DNA of 19,862 nucleotides from CAZQNF01 sp964403325 (GTDB lineage Bacteria; Patescibacteriota; Patescibacteriia; Magasanikbacterales; GWA2-37-8). The DNA lies in contig CAYOFO010000020.1 in NCBI GenBank assembly GCA_964403325.1, positions 1 to 19,862 on the forward strand, written 5' to 3'. Shown here one piece after another: positions 1 through 7,199 of the stretch. The translations under genes were made by a program, and so were the position numbers. The notes beneath the pieces are model-generated. The model was not told the origin of the DNA. It saw nothing but the letters and a program-made list of their open reading frames with translations, and did not search any database. How positions within the stretch are numbered: position 1 is the first letter of the stretch; every line of letters begins with the position of its first letter.

Positions 1-45
1 AGCTGATTTACAGTCAGCCCCGTTTGACCGCTTCGGTATCTGCCC
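1..45 (-). tRNA. tRNA-Tyr (GUA), 5' part, cut by window start
   Basis: Read on the minus strand from 45 downwards, the sequence begins GGGCAGA (5' acceptor strand), continues with TA, a D-arm built on CCG/CGG with GGTCAAAC in the loop, and an anticodon arm with loop CTGTAAA, which puts GUA at the anticodon. The anticodon arm is followed by TCAGCT, the 3' side of the stem. The variable arm, T-arm and 3' acceptor strand lie outside the window. The gene sits 8 bases beyond the stop codon of the TPR gene on the same strand, so it may be co-transcribed with it. Only about 45 bases are visible, so the call rests on the anticodon arm and the D-arm. Confidence 0.8.
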
Positions 46-53
46 GATGTTTA

Positions 54-959
54 TTATCCCAAACTCTTGATTTTATCTTTTAAGACTTCCAATTTTTGAT
101 TTTCTGGATTTACTAAACGTAAATCATTATACGCCTGTAAAGCAGTTGGCTTGTCGCCACATATTATAGCAATTTCCGCAAGTAAGTCAAGATACTTGGG
201 ATTTTTACTTTCCAGCTCTACGGCTTGCAGCGCTGCCTCAAGCGCTACTCTAGGCTGAAGCGAGGTAGTAAGTAGCTCAGCTAAGCGATAAAAGCGTTGT
301 GAAATAGAATCATTGACCACTACAGCCTGCTCATAATAACGAATAGCTTCAGTGCTATCCCCTTCTTCTTCGGCGATTTCGGCCAGCTTGACCATCACAT
401 TATCGTCTTCCGGAGAAAGTTTTAACAAAAAATGATAGGTCTCTTTAGCTTCCTGCCAAGAAGATTTGGCAAAATACGTATCCGCCAACCCCCGATAAGC
501 GACCACGGATTTACGATTTAATTTAATAGCGGAAATAAAAATTTCCTCAGCACGATCGAGCTCTTGATTTTTGAGCGCTTCCCAACCTTCACGAATAGTA
601 GTTGCCAATTTTTCTTCCCGCTCCAACCGCGGCAAACTCTGGTTATCGCTCGTAAACTTAACCGTTTGTTCATGATGCCACAAGCGCTCAACTTTACCCA
701 CATACACGCGAAATTTAAACTGCAATTTGGCCCAGGTTTTTTGCACCGGAGAAAAACGTCCTGCCCAAAAACGATACACCACTCGTCCTCGCTCTTCAAT
801 CCGTTTGCCAATAATTTCTCTTTTTTTACGAACCTCTTTTTCAAACGGCAGATTGCTCAAATCGAGCTGAGCCAACTGAGGCAATTTTCTCACCACAATG
901 GTGAGAATCCCACCCAAAGCAACGAGTATAGCCCCTATCGGCAAAATATATAAAATCAT
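54..959 (-). CDS. Membrane-anchored TPR-repeat protein
   Basis: A 301-residue protein. Residues 3-23 form one hydrophobic segment (ILPIGAILVALGGILTIVV), followed by a basic stretch rich in Arg and Lys to about residue 85, so it is probably anchored with one N-terminal helix and the rest in the cytoplasm. From about residue 118 to the end there are four to five tetratricopeptide repeats, with typical W/Y, A, Y and P spacing, as in GWEALKNQELDRAEEIF and AIRYYEQAVVVN. TPR domains bind other proteins; no partner can be named from the sequence. It is the last protein gene of the minus-strand block, about 50 bases after the M16 protease and just before tRNA-Tyr. The start at ATG 959 places the hydrophobic helix at the extreme N-terminus. 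The TPR call is firm; the function is unknown. Confidence 0.8.
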   Translation of the reverse strand: MILYILPIGAILVALGGILTIVVRKLPQLAQLDLSNLPFEKEVRKKREIIGKRIEERGRVVYRFWAGRFSPVQKTWAKLQFKFRVYVGKVERLWHHEQTVKFTSDNQSLPRLEREEKLATTIREGWEALKNQELDRAEEIFISAIKLNRKSVVAYRGLADTYFAKSSWQEAKETYHFLLKLSPEDDNVMVKLAEIAEEEGDSTEAIRYYEQAVVVNDSISQRFYRLAELLTTSLQPRVALEAALQAVELESKNPKYLDLLAEIAIICGDKPTALQAYNDLRLVNPENQKLEVLKDKIKSLG

Positions 960-1008
960 ACGTTTAAAAAAATTGGTTAATATTCACTAATCCACCCGAG
1001 TCTAAAAG

Positions 1009-2316
1009 CTACGATGCTGATCTAAAATTTTCCTCCAACGAACGCCTAAACTCATCCTTGGTAAACGGACCAACTGCGGAAATAAAAATACTATTCAAAT
1101 CAAACCACTGATTGGCTAATTTTTTTATTTGGAGGGCTGTTACTTTCTTTAAAGCCTGTAAATAGTTATGATACGTCATTATTTTACCATGAAACATGAG
1201 TTGTTTGGCTGCCCATTCGGCCTGCGACAAACTATCCTCGAGGCGTAACGCCAATCGACCACTGAGTCCATGCTTGGCATTTTGCAACTCCTCTTCGCTC
1301 ACCAATTCAGTCTTAAGTTTATGCAACTCCGCCAAAATAACCTGGTACGCTTCGCCCAAACGTTTGGGATCAAGCCCGGCCTCAATAAATACCGCTCCCG
1401 TATCACGAAAATTATTTTGTCCGGCCGAAACAGAATAAGCCAAACCTCTTTTTTCCCGCACTTCCACAAATAACCGCGAACTCATACCACCTCCCAAAAT
1501 ACTGAGCAAAAGCCTGGCCACAAATTGCTGACTATGATTGAGGGGTAGACCAGGAAAACCCATAATTACTTTAGCCTGGTCGACTGTCCGTTGAGTTACC
1601 ACCATACGATCTGCTAACGCCACGGCTGGAGCAAAAACAAAACGCTGTAAATTTTTTTTGTAAAAAGTTAATGGCCAAGACGCAGCATCTTTTGCTTCAG
1701 CCAAAAATGGCCGTAAAAATGTCGGCAATTTTTTCTTATTCACGTCGCCAGCCACCACAAGAATCATATTACCGGGCGCATAATGACTACGGTAATAAGC
1801 AAACAACTCGTCACGAGTAATCCCCTTAACCGTTTTTTCCGAGCCAACAATATCTACACCGAGCGTATGATCATGAAACATCAGCCGATCAAGCTGCAGA
1901 TCAGCGGCAGCACCCGGATCATCTTCATACATATGCAATTCTTCCATAATAGCTCCTTTTTCCTTTTCCACTTCTTCGGCCGAAAAAGTAGAATGAAACA
2001 GCATGTCGTTCAAAAGCTCAAATGCCAACTGCTGTTTTTTACTATCAATTTTGATGTAATAGCCTGTATATTCCTTATTAGTGAAGGCATTATACTGCGC
2101 ACCCACCCGATCAAGCTCTCGTGTAATATGGACGGCCTCCGGACGCTTGGGTGTACCTTTAAAAATCATATGCTCGACAAAATGCGAAGCACCGGCCACC
2201 TGCGGCATTTCGTAGCGCGAGCCAACCGGAAACAAGGCAAAAACCGTCACCGCCTTGGTACCGGTAATGGGAATTTGTATCAACTGAGTGCCATTTTTAA
2301 GTATTTTAGATTGCAT
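1009..2316 (-). CDS. M16 family zinc metalloprotease (insulinase/MPP-beta type)
   Basis: A 435-residue protein of the M16B peptidase family. The inverted zinc motif HxxEH is present as HFVEH (H45, E48 catalytic, H49), and the distal zinc ligand is E125 or E126 in MEELHMYEDDP about 76 residues later. These features, and NAFTNKEYTGYY between them, match the active subunit of mitochondrial processing peptidase and Bacillus MlpA/YmxG. The C-terminal half carries the usual EKRGLAYSVSA segment, which includes the conserved Arg-Tyr pair used in substrate binding. Length is normal for a two-domain M16B protein. There is no signal peptide, so it is probably cytoplasmic and degrades peptides. It lies 21 bases after the unknown 133-residue gene. 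All catalytic residues are present, so it should be active; the substrate is unknown. Confidence 0.93.
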   Translation of the reverse strand: MQSKILKNGTQLIQIPITGTKAVTVFALFPVGSRYEMPQVAGASHFVEHMIFKGTPKRPEAVHITRELDRVGAQYNAFTNKEYTGYYIKIDSKKQQLAFELLNDMLFHSTFSAEEVEKEKGAIMEELHMYEDDPGAAADLQLDRLMFHDHTLGVDIVGSEKTVKGITRDELFAYYRSHYAPGNMILVVAGDVNKKKLPTFLRPFLAEAKDAASWPLTFYKKNLQRFVFAPAVALADRMVVTQRTVDQAKVIMGFPGLPLNHSQQFVARLLLSILGGGMSSRLFVEVREKRGLAYSVSAGQNNFRDTGAVFIEAGLDPKRLGEAYQVILAELHKLKTELVSEEELQNAKHGLSGRLALRLEDSLSQAEWAAKQLMFHGKIMTYHNYLQALKKVTALQIKKLANQWFDLNSIFISAVGPFTKDEFRRSLEENFRSAS

Positions 2317-2337
2317 AATTATATTTACTTTAATTAC

Positions 2338-2739
2338 TTATACAGAAAACAAAAAACTTAACAAGATATTATTTTTAAAATCAACCGCCATTTCTTCATC
2401 TCCTCGAAATCTCCACCAGCCTTTTCTGTCGTTAGCACCTTTATTAACATAAAGAAGTCGCCAATAATTTTCTACTTCTTTCGATTTTACCGCATACCGG
2501 GAAGGAATAAAACCAGTTTTTCGTACCAATTGATACATTTCATCGACAAGCTTTAATAGCTCTTGAGAATTTTGTATATATAAATCTGAAATAGCCTTAT
2601 TTTTTTCGTCAAACAATAAATTTCCATTTTTATCAAGTTTAATTTCATCAACATCCCGAAAACAATCTTTAATCTTATCCATGAGAGTATTAAACATAAA
2701 AATCTCTGGATAATTTTCATGATGTTCCGGCTTATTCAT
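2338..2739 (-). CDS. Hypothetical protein, 133 residues
   Basis: I do not recognise this protein. It is charged and Lys/Asp/Asn-rich with no signal peptide or clear membrane helix, apart from a short hydrophobic end (NNILLSFLFSV). The middle (about residues 50-75) looks helical. A Trp-rich patch near residues 92-110 (NYWRLLYV and KGWWRFRG) may form a folded core or binding surface. It starts 4 bases after the glyQS stop codon and ends 21 bases before the protease gene, so it is almost certainly read from the glyQS transcript. Its codons appear more A/T-rich than those of the flanking genes, which would fit a later insertion, but this is an impression and not a measurement. Confidence 0.6.
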   Translation of the reverse strand: MNKPEHHENYPEIFMFNTLMDKIKDCFRDVDEIKLDKNGNLLFDEKNKAISDLYIQNSQELLKLVDEMYQLVRKTGFIPSRYAVKSKEVENYWRLLYVNKGANDRKGWWRFRGDEEMAVDFKNNILLSFLFSV

Positions 2740-2743
2740 ACAT

Positions 2744-4117
2744 TTAAAATTGAATTTTTAAATACTGAACAAGTTCGCTTATATTTATCCTCTCCTGCTG
2801 CATTGAATCCCGGTCGCGTACCGTCACTTTTTTATCATTCAAACTCTCAAAATCTACCGTTATACAATACGGGGTGCCAATTTCATCCTGGCGGCGATAG
2901 CGCTTACCAATACTCTGCGTTTCATCATACTCCACACTAAAATGCTTGCGTAAATTTTGCGCCAGCTCTTCGGCCACTCCGGAAAGTTCTGGTTTTTTAG
3001 AAAGCGGTAAAACCGCTACCTGGATGGGAGCCAGATGCTTAGGAAACTTCATTACAATCCGAGTTTCAGTTTCGCCTTCTTTGGCAGTTTTAACTTCTTC
3101 TTCGCGGTACGCTTCAAGCAAGATGACGAGCAGCATACGATCAATACCAAACGTGGGCTCGATAACATGCGGTAAAAATTTTTCTCCGGTTTCAGTGTCC
3201 ATATACGTCAAATCTTGACCACTCACGGCCGCATGACGCGACAGATCAAAATCTGTACGATACGCTATGCCATGCAGCTCTTTCACACCAAACGGATACT
3301 TATACTCAATATCCACCGTACGCTTACTATAGTGAGCTCGCTCACCGTCGGGAATCTCGTGCCACACGAGATTATCCATATTGATCTGCATTATATCCTG
3401 CCACCAGCGTTTAATCTCGCTCAGCCACATCTCAAAAATACTCTCCCAGTCAGATGGCTTAATAAAATACTCAAACTCCCCGATCTCAAATTCACGGGTG
3501 CGAAAAATAAAATTACCGGGCGTAATTTCGTTGCGGAAATTTTTGCCGACCTGAGCAATACCAAAAGGTAACTTACGTCGGGTAGACTGTTGAACATTTT
3601 TAAAGTTCACAAACATACCGCCAGCTGTTTCTGGGCGTAAATAAGCAACGGAAGTACTATCTTCAGTGACACCCAAATATGTTTTAAACATGAGGTTAAA
3701 ACTTTTGGGAGCAGTGAGTTCACCCGAGCAATTGGGGCACTTTATATCGTTGATATCAAGAGGTGTTTCTCGGTTATAGCGGGGCTCGAGGCTCAGCTCT
3801 TCCAAAAGATGGTCAGAGCGAAAACGATGGTGACAGCTCTTACACTCCACCAATTCATCACTAAAATTTTGTAAATGACCCGAAGCTTCCCAAACCTTGG
3901 GATTCATAATAATTGCCGTATCCATTGGCACCATATCGCCACGCTCTTGCACAAAAAACTTCCACCAAGCTGCTTTAATATTTTGCTTCAGCAGATGGCC
4001 AAGCGGCGCGTAATCCCAACTATTGGCGAGACCGCCATAAATTTCACTGCCCGGAAAAATAAAACCGCGACGCTTACACAAAGACATTATTTTTTCCATT
4101 AATTCATGCTGCGCCAT
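2744..4117 (-). CDS. glyQS: Glycyl-tRNA synthetase, dimeric (alpha2) type
   Basis: Class II synthetase that charges tRNA-Gly; 457 residues, usual for the homodimeric bacterial/archaeal form. Visible in order: N-terminal catalytic part with RGFIFPGSEIYGG; a zinc-binding insertion with C92/C95 and C127/C130; the flipping segment RPETAGGMFVNF; motif 2 (FRNEITP through RTREFEIGEFEYF, about 194-218); motif 3 with GIDR at 324-327; and a C-terminal anticodon-binding domain (about 365-457) with GKRYRRQDEIGTPYCITVD. It starts at ATG 4117 with no good ribosome-binding site; a second ATG at residue 7 is possible but would trim the conserved N-terminus. Upstream are a promoter and a T-box leader (4138-4270), which fit control by uncharged tRNA-Gly. 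It is followed 4 bases later by the 133-residue gene. Confidence 0.97.
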   Translation of the reverse strand: MAQHELMEKIMSLCKRRGFIFPGSEIYGGLANSWDYAPLGHLLKQNIKAAWWKFFVQERGDMVPMDTAIIMNPKVWEASGHLQNFSDELVECKSCHHRFRSDHLLEELSLEPRYNRETPLDINDIKCPNCSGELTAPKSFNLMFKTYLGVTEDSTSVAYLRPETAGGMFVNFKNVQQSTRRKLPFGIAQVGKNFRNEITPGNFIFRTREFEIGEFEYFIKPSDWESIFEMWLSEIKRWWQDIMQINMDNLVWHEIPDGERAHYSKRTVDIEYKYPFGVKELHGIAYRTDFDLSRHAAVSGQDLTYMDTETGEKFLPHVIEPTFGIDRMLLVILLEAYREEEVKTAKEGETETRIVMKFPKHLAPIQVAVLPLSKKPELSGVAEELAQNLRKHFSVEYDETQSIGKRYRRQDEIGTPYCITVDFESLNDKKVTVRDRDSMQQERINISELVQYLKIQF

Positions 4118-4137
4118 AGATTAAAGCCTAATTGAAT

Positions 4138-4163
4138 AAAAAAAGACCTTACTAAAAGGTCTT
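4138..4163 (-). terminator. Intrinsic terminator of the T-box leader
   Basis: Minus-strand transcript: an 8-bp perfect stem, AAGACCUU (4163-4156) with AAGGUCUU (4150-4143), loop UUAGU, followed by a run of five further U (4142-4138). It lies 20 bases before the glyQS start codon. Its 5' arm shares the bases AAG (4163-4161) with the antiterminator, as expected for a transcription-attenuating T-box. Confidence 0.88.
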
Positions 4164-4270
4164 GGGTCCCCCAAAGGGGAGGTTCCACCCAAGTTCTCTA
4201 AAAATAGAGCACTCTATGAGTTGTCATCTTGCTCCACAGCGGCCAAGCTGCTTCATAGCAAGCTACCTTC
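4138..4270 (-). promoter_or_regulatory. Glycine T-box leader RNA upstream of glyQS
   Basis: On the minus strand the leader carries the T-box bulge UGGAACC (4187-4181) inside a complete antiterminator. Helix A1 is CUUGGG (4193-4188) with CCCAAG (4166-4161), and helix A2 is UCCCC with GGGGA around a UUUG loop. The last three bases of the A1 3' strand are also the first three of a terminator hairpin (4163-4138), so the two structures exclude each other. Upstream is a short hairpin: CUUGCU (4233-4228 side AGCAAG, 4262-4257 side CUUGCU) topped by GCAGC/GCUGU with apical loop UUGGCC (4246-4241). The loop contains GGC, a glycine codon (4244-4242); GGA, another glycine codon, lies at 4235-4233. A linker hairpin CUCUA/UAGAG lies at 4209-4196. 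Established T-box mechanism: uncharged tRNA pairs with the specifier and, by its CCA end, with the bulge, allowing read-through. Confidence 0.88.
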
Positions 4271-4272
4271 TA

Positions 4273-4301
4273 AGCATAGAGAAAAATGATGTTTTTGTCA
4301 A
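4273..4301 (-). promoter_or_regulatory. Sigma-70-type promoter of the glyQS T-box transcript
   Basis: Minus strand: TTGACA (4301-4296), 17-base spacer, TATGCT (4278-4273). The -35 box is a perfect consensus match and the spacing is optimal. Transcription would begin near 4266, immediately before the short T-box hairpin, so the leader would be only about 130 bases before the terminator U-run. A longer 5' stem (4281-4275 with 4218-4212, CUCUAUG/CAUAGAG) can be drawn, but its 5' strand overlaps the -10 box and would not be in this transcript. Confidence 0.7.
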
Positions 4302-4332
4302 ACTAAACCAAAATTAAATCCGGTTTATTCTC

Positions 4333-4760
4333 TTACTCTGGCCAATGCTTTAATAATTCCTCTTTTATTTTTAAACGAATTTCCGGTGGATAAACAATCC
4401 GTTTATGAACAAGTGCGTACGATAATTTTTGTGACTGCGCATCATCGTTTTGAAAGTCAGAACCTGCAAACTGAACAGGCCTACGATAACGAGGAACTAA
4501 ATGCCAATGCAAATGTCCTTTGTGTAAATATTCTTCGTTGCCCAATTGCGATTGATTGATCTTGTCCGGCGCAAAAGCTTTGGCGATCGCCTCATGCCAA
4601 AGTTTATAAATAACATGTTTTTCCAGAGCCTCTTCATCAGTCATTTCCATCTCATCGGTGCGGTGTAATTTTAAAACCAACAAAGATCGGCCTAAAAAAA
4701 CCTTGCTCCCAATTTAAAACCAAAAAACCAATAACGAAATTCTTTTATAAAACCGATTTC
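4333..4760 (-). pseudogene. HIT-family hydrolase gene with two homopolymer frameshifts
   Basis: The intact reading frame (TTG 4683 to stop 4333) covers only the C-terminal part of a HIT-family nucleotide hydrolase/transferase: LGRSLLVLKLHR, DKINQSQLGN, the active-site motif HLHWHLVPRY (HxHxH) and RRPVQFAG. The missing N-terminus is encoded directly upstream but in other frames. The frame before 4728 gives IKEFRYW, and removing one T from the T6 run (4727-4722) continues as FLVLNWEQG. Removing one T from the T7 run (4700-4694) joins this to FLGRSLLVLK. The repaired product, EFRYW-FLVLNWEQG-FLGRSLLVLK, follows the family pattern well. No ATG, GTG or TTG precedes EFRYW in frame; upstream in that frame is a Cys-rich stretch (FCPCGCFDS) after a stop at 4808-4806. 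So the gene is either decayed, mis-sequenced in A/T runs, or rescued by slippage. Confidence 0.72.
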
Positions 4761-4938
4761 TTGATCCTTAAAACTATCAAAACAACCACAAGGACAGAAA
4801 CGATACTATAAAGACTGTACGTTATTGGTAATTTTCACACTGAATTAAATAATATTTACACTTTCATTATTTTTTCAAAAAAATAATTTTTTAGAAATTT
4901 CCGTCTGGTTTCATGACAGCAAAGCTGCTTTAGCTTTT

Positions 4939-5495
4939 TTATTTCTCAGAACTCAATTTCCAGATTACTATACTATCCTTAATTTTTTTAAGTTCATTAC
5001 GGGTACTTTCATCCGCGGCGTAAGGATAAAACAAACTTATCGAAAAATCTGCTTTATACCCATAAGGGGTTTGTTCTTTTGGAACAGTCATATCAATATC
5101 TTTTTGCTGTTCAGGCGTTGGATTTTCTGGTGGAGCTGGAAGACCATCATATAAACTCATATTTGCTATTTCTATCCGTCCGTTTGGACCTTTTATCACC
5201 AATTGAAATAAATTTTGATTATTTTCTTTTAAATTATTCTGTTCAGTAACAGTATATGAGTTGGGATATTCAACTGTAACTAAAGTATTTTCCCCCAATT
5301 CTCTATTGAGAGCCTGCCAATTATATACCTTCCACGTCTGATCTGCTACCGCAAGAGTGGAAGATGTTGACGTAGTCGCTGAAACTGACGAAGAAGAAAT
5401 GAGTGTTTCTGAAACTGATTTACGCGAGCCGCATCCCACTAATAGTAATGGCAGAACTAAACCAAAAACACTAATTAACTTATTTGCTTCTTCAT
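4939..5495 (-). CDS. Small lipoprotein, signal peptide interrupted by a frameshift
   Basis: The intact frame from GTG 5439 begins only two residues before the lipobox Cys, which cannot be a working start. The same frame is open upstream and encodes KLISVFGLVLPLLLVGC, a typical lipoprotein signal peptide ending in the lipobox LVGC. The only ATG at a fitting position (5495) is in another frame: it reads MKKQIS and then stops. Adding one A in the AUAAG stretch would give MKKQIKLISVFGLVLPLLLVGC. The mature part has a Ser/Thr-rich linker of about 25 residues and then a mixed alpha/beta domain (about residues 35-166, with TWKVYNWQALNREL and PYGYKADFSISLFYP) that I do not recognise. It would be anchored outside the membrane. 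It lies 37 bases after frr. The family is unknown. Confidence 0.6.
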
Positions 5496-5532
5496 AAAGA
5501 AGATATATATTAAATACACAAACTACAAGATT

Positions 5533-6081
5533 TTACACTTTCATTATTTCTTCTTCTTTATTTTTACCAATTTCTTCGATCTTGGCGTTATACTCTTTGA
5601 CCATCTTATCAAGCTCTTCCTGCAAACCGTATTTATCGTCTTCAGCGATTTTTTTCTCTTTTTCCGCTGCCACAATGGTTTGTTTAATTTCTTCACGTAC
5701 TTTACGAATAGAAATACGGGCCTGCTCCAATTTTTGCCCCAAAACTTTAGCGAGTTCTTTACGGCGCTCAGTGGTTAAATCCGGGAGAATTAAACGTAGC
5801 AGTCGACCATCATTTACCGGATTAATGCCGAGGCTCGAATCACGAATTCCTTTTTCGAGACTCGCTAAAATACTTTTATCCCACGGCTCAATATTGAGTG
5901 TTTTGGCATCAGCCACGACAATCGAGGCACAATTTTTTAGCGGTTGACGCGAACCATAGGCTTCGATACTAATATCTTCTACCATCGCGGTTGAAGCGCG
6001 ACCGGTGCGCAGTCCACTAATATCTTGTTTTAAAAAATCAAGTACCGCGTCGAAATCTTTTTTGTAATCTTGTAAATTCAT
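5533..6081 (-). CDS. frr: Ribosome recycling factor
   Basis: A 182-residue protein, the normal length. RRF works with EF-G to split ribosomes after termination. Visible: GLRTGRAS at 23-30, the conserved RNA-contacting stretch of domain I; a middle beta-rich domain II (about 31-103, with YGSRQPLKN and LNIEPWDKS); the NDGRLLRLILPDLTTERRKELAK segment split between domain II and domain I; and a long C-terminal helix with VREEIKQTIV and DDKYGLQEELDK. Start ATG 6081 is preceded by CCCTTAT, with no ribosome-binding site. It lies 24 bases after the Asp-box lipoprotein and 37 bases before the small lipoprotein. In many bacteria frr follows pyrH and tsf; that neighbourhood is absent here. Confidence 0.97.
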   Translation of the reverse strand: MNLQDYKKDFDAVLDFLKQDISGLRTGRASTAMVEDISIEAYGSRQPLKNCASIVVADAKTLNIEPWDKSILASLEKGIRDSSLGINPVNDGRLLRLILPDLTTERRKELAKVLGQKLEQARISIRKVREEIKQTIVAAEKEKKIAEDDKYGLQEELDKMVKEYNAKIEEIGKNKEEEIMKV

Positions 6082-6105
6082 ATAAGGGATTATTAAAAGG
6101 TAAAA

Positions 6106-7185
6106 TTAATTTTCCGGAGCCGTGAAACCCAAAAATACCATACTGGTTTGTGTTCGCTGCACGCTGAGCGCTACCGGAATATTGCTGCTCGGCATTCTTT
6201 TGGTGACCCAGCTTTTACCGCCATCAATAGTTTTGTAGAGCGTAGAGGCAATTGACCCTTCAGCAGCGGCTGTACCGGTATAATAGAGCTCGTTATCATT
6301 TTTAGGATTAACGGCAATCGCATAAATCTGTACCGAACCCGGGGCAGTAATAAGCTTCACGTCATTCCAGGTTTCGCCAGCGTCATCAGAGCGTAAAATA
6401 CCGTAGCGCGATACCCAAAATAAACGATTTTTCGTATTGGAACTTAACGCTAAACGATAAAACTCTTGAGAGTAACTAAAATTATTGAGACCACTGCGTA
6501 AATCTATCCAGGTAGCACCCTGATCATCCGAACGATACAGGCCATTTTTTTCACTCGCTACATATATCCGGCCTGGTGTAAGCGGATCAACACTCAGCCA
6601 CTGGAGCGTAAAAGGAAAACGTTTGACTGCTCGCCAACTCTGTCCAGCATCTTCACTCACCAAAATATCACCATTGATCATAGCTCCATACACCCGGGAA
6701 GAATCAGCGTAATCAACCGATATCGACACTACACGATTACCGGCACGTGGCTCACTATACGCCAGCTTCCAGGTTCGTCCGCAATCCACGGTTTTGTAAA
6801 TTCGCGGTCCATCGCTTACATAAATATCGCATTTATCTCCCGGATCAACACTGAGAGCGTAAATAAAACGTTGGTCAAACTGTTTAAAAGATTGCCAGGT
6901 TTCACCGTTATCATAACTATAGTATAAACCCTGCCCACGGCTACCCAAATAGAGAGTATTAGGATCACTTGGATCGGTAAACAAACGATAAACATTAATA
7001 TTACTCAAACTTAACACTTGCTTGGCGGTCGGAAAAGCCGATACCGCTTTCCAGGTTTCCGCTTTATCATCAGAACGAAAAACACCGACCGGCCCCACCG
7101 TGCCGCTATTAATTTTGATGCAACTCGCCCCCATCAATACCACTCCGGCCAAGAGCAGAGAAAAAGAAACAATTTTTTTCAACAT
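6106..7185 (-). CDS. Lipoprotein with seven Asp-box (BNR) repeats, beta-propeller
   Basis: A 359-residue protein with a lipoprotein-like signal peptide: basic MLKK, a hydrophobic core, and Cys 22 in VLMGASC. The lipobox is slightly unusual, with Gly at -3. The mature protein carries seven Asp-box motifs (S/T-x-D-x-G-x-S/T-W) at about 38-45, 90-97, 132-139, 177-184, 219-226, 266-273 and 319-326, for example SYDNGETW, SEDAGQSW and SDDAGETW. The first copy is degenerate (SDDKAETW). Spacing of 40-50 residues fits one beta-propeller of the sortilin/VPS10 or YCF48-like type. Asp-boxes are structural turns, so they do not prove sialidase activity, and I see no sialidase catalytic residues. Probably a surface-exposed binding or scaffold protein. 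It starts 14 bases after the holB stop codon. Confidence 0.85.
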   Translation of the reverse strand: MLKKIVSFSLLLAGVVLMGASCIKINSGTVGPVGVFRSDDKAETWKAVSAFPTAKQVLSLSNINVYRLFTDPSDPNTLYLGSRGQGLYYSYDNGETWQSFKQFDQRFIYALSVDPGDKCDIYVSDGPRIYKTVDCGRTWKLAYSEPRAGNRVVSISVDYADSSRVYGAMINGDILVSEDAGQSWRAVKRFPFTLQWLSVDPLTPGRIYVASEKNGLYRSDDQGATWIDLRSGLNNFSYSQEFYRLALSSNTKNRLFWVSRYGILRSDDAGETWNDVKLITAPGSVQIYAIAVNPKNDNELYYTGTAAAEGSIASTLYKTIDGGKSWVTKRMPSSNIPVALSVQRTQTSMVFLGFTAPEN

Positions 7186-7199
7186 ACAATAAAAAATGT

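Noticed and set aside
4212..4281. Longer T-box Stem I closed by CUCUAUG (4281-4275) and CAUAGAG (4218-4212)
   Set aside because: The 5' strand overlaps the -10 box of the best promoter, so it should not be present in the transcript; kept only as an alternative if transcription starts further upstream.
4910..4945. Imperfect hairpin AAAGCT/AGCTTT after the small lipoprotein gene
   Set aside because: On the minus strand it is not followed by a U-run, and the stem is short and A/U-rich, so it is not a credible terminator.
6106..7185. Sialidase activity for the Asp-box protein
   Set aside because: Asp-box motifs are structural and occur in many propellers; no sialidase active-site Arg triad or Tyr/Glu pair can be recognised.
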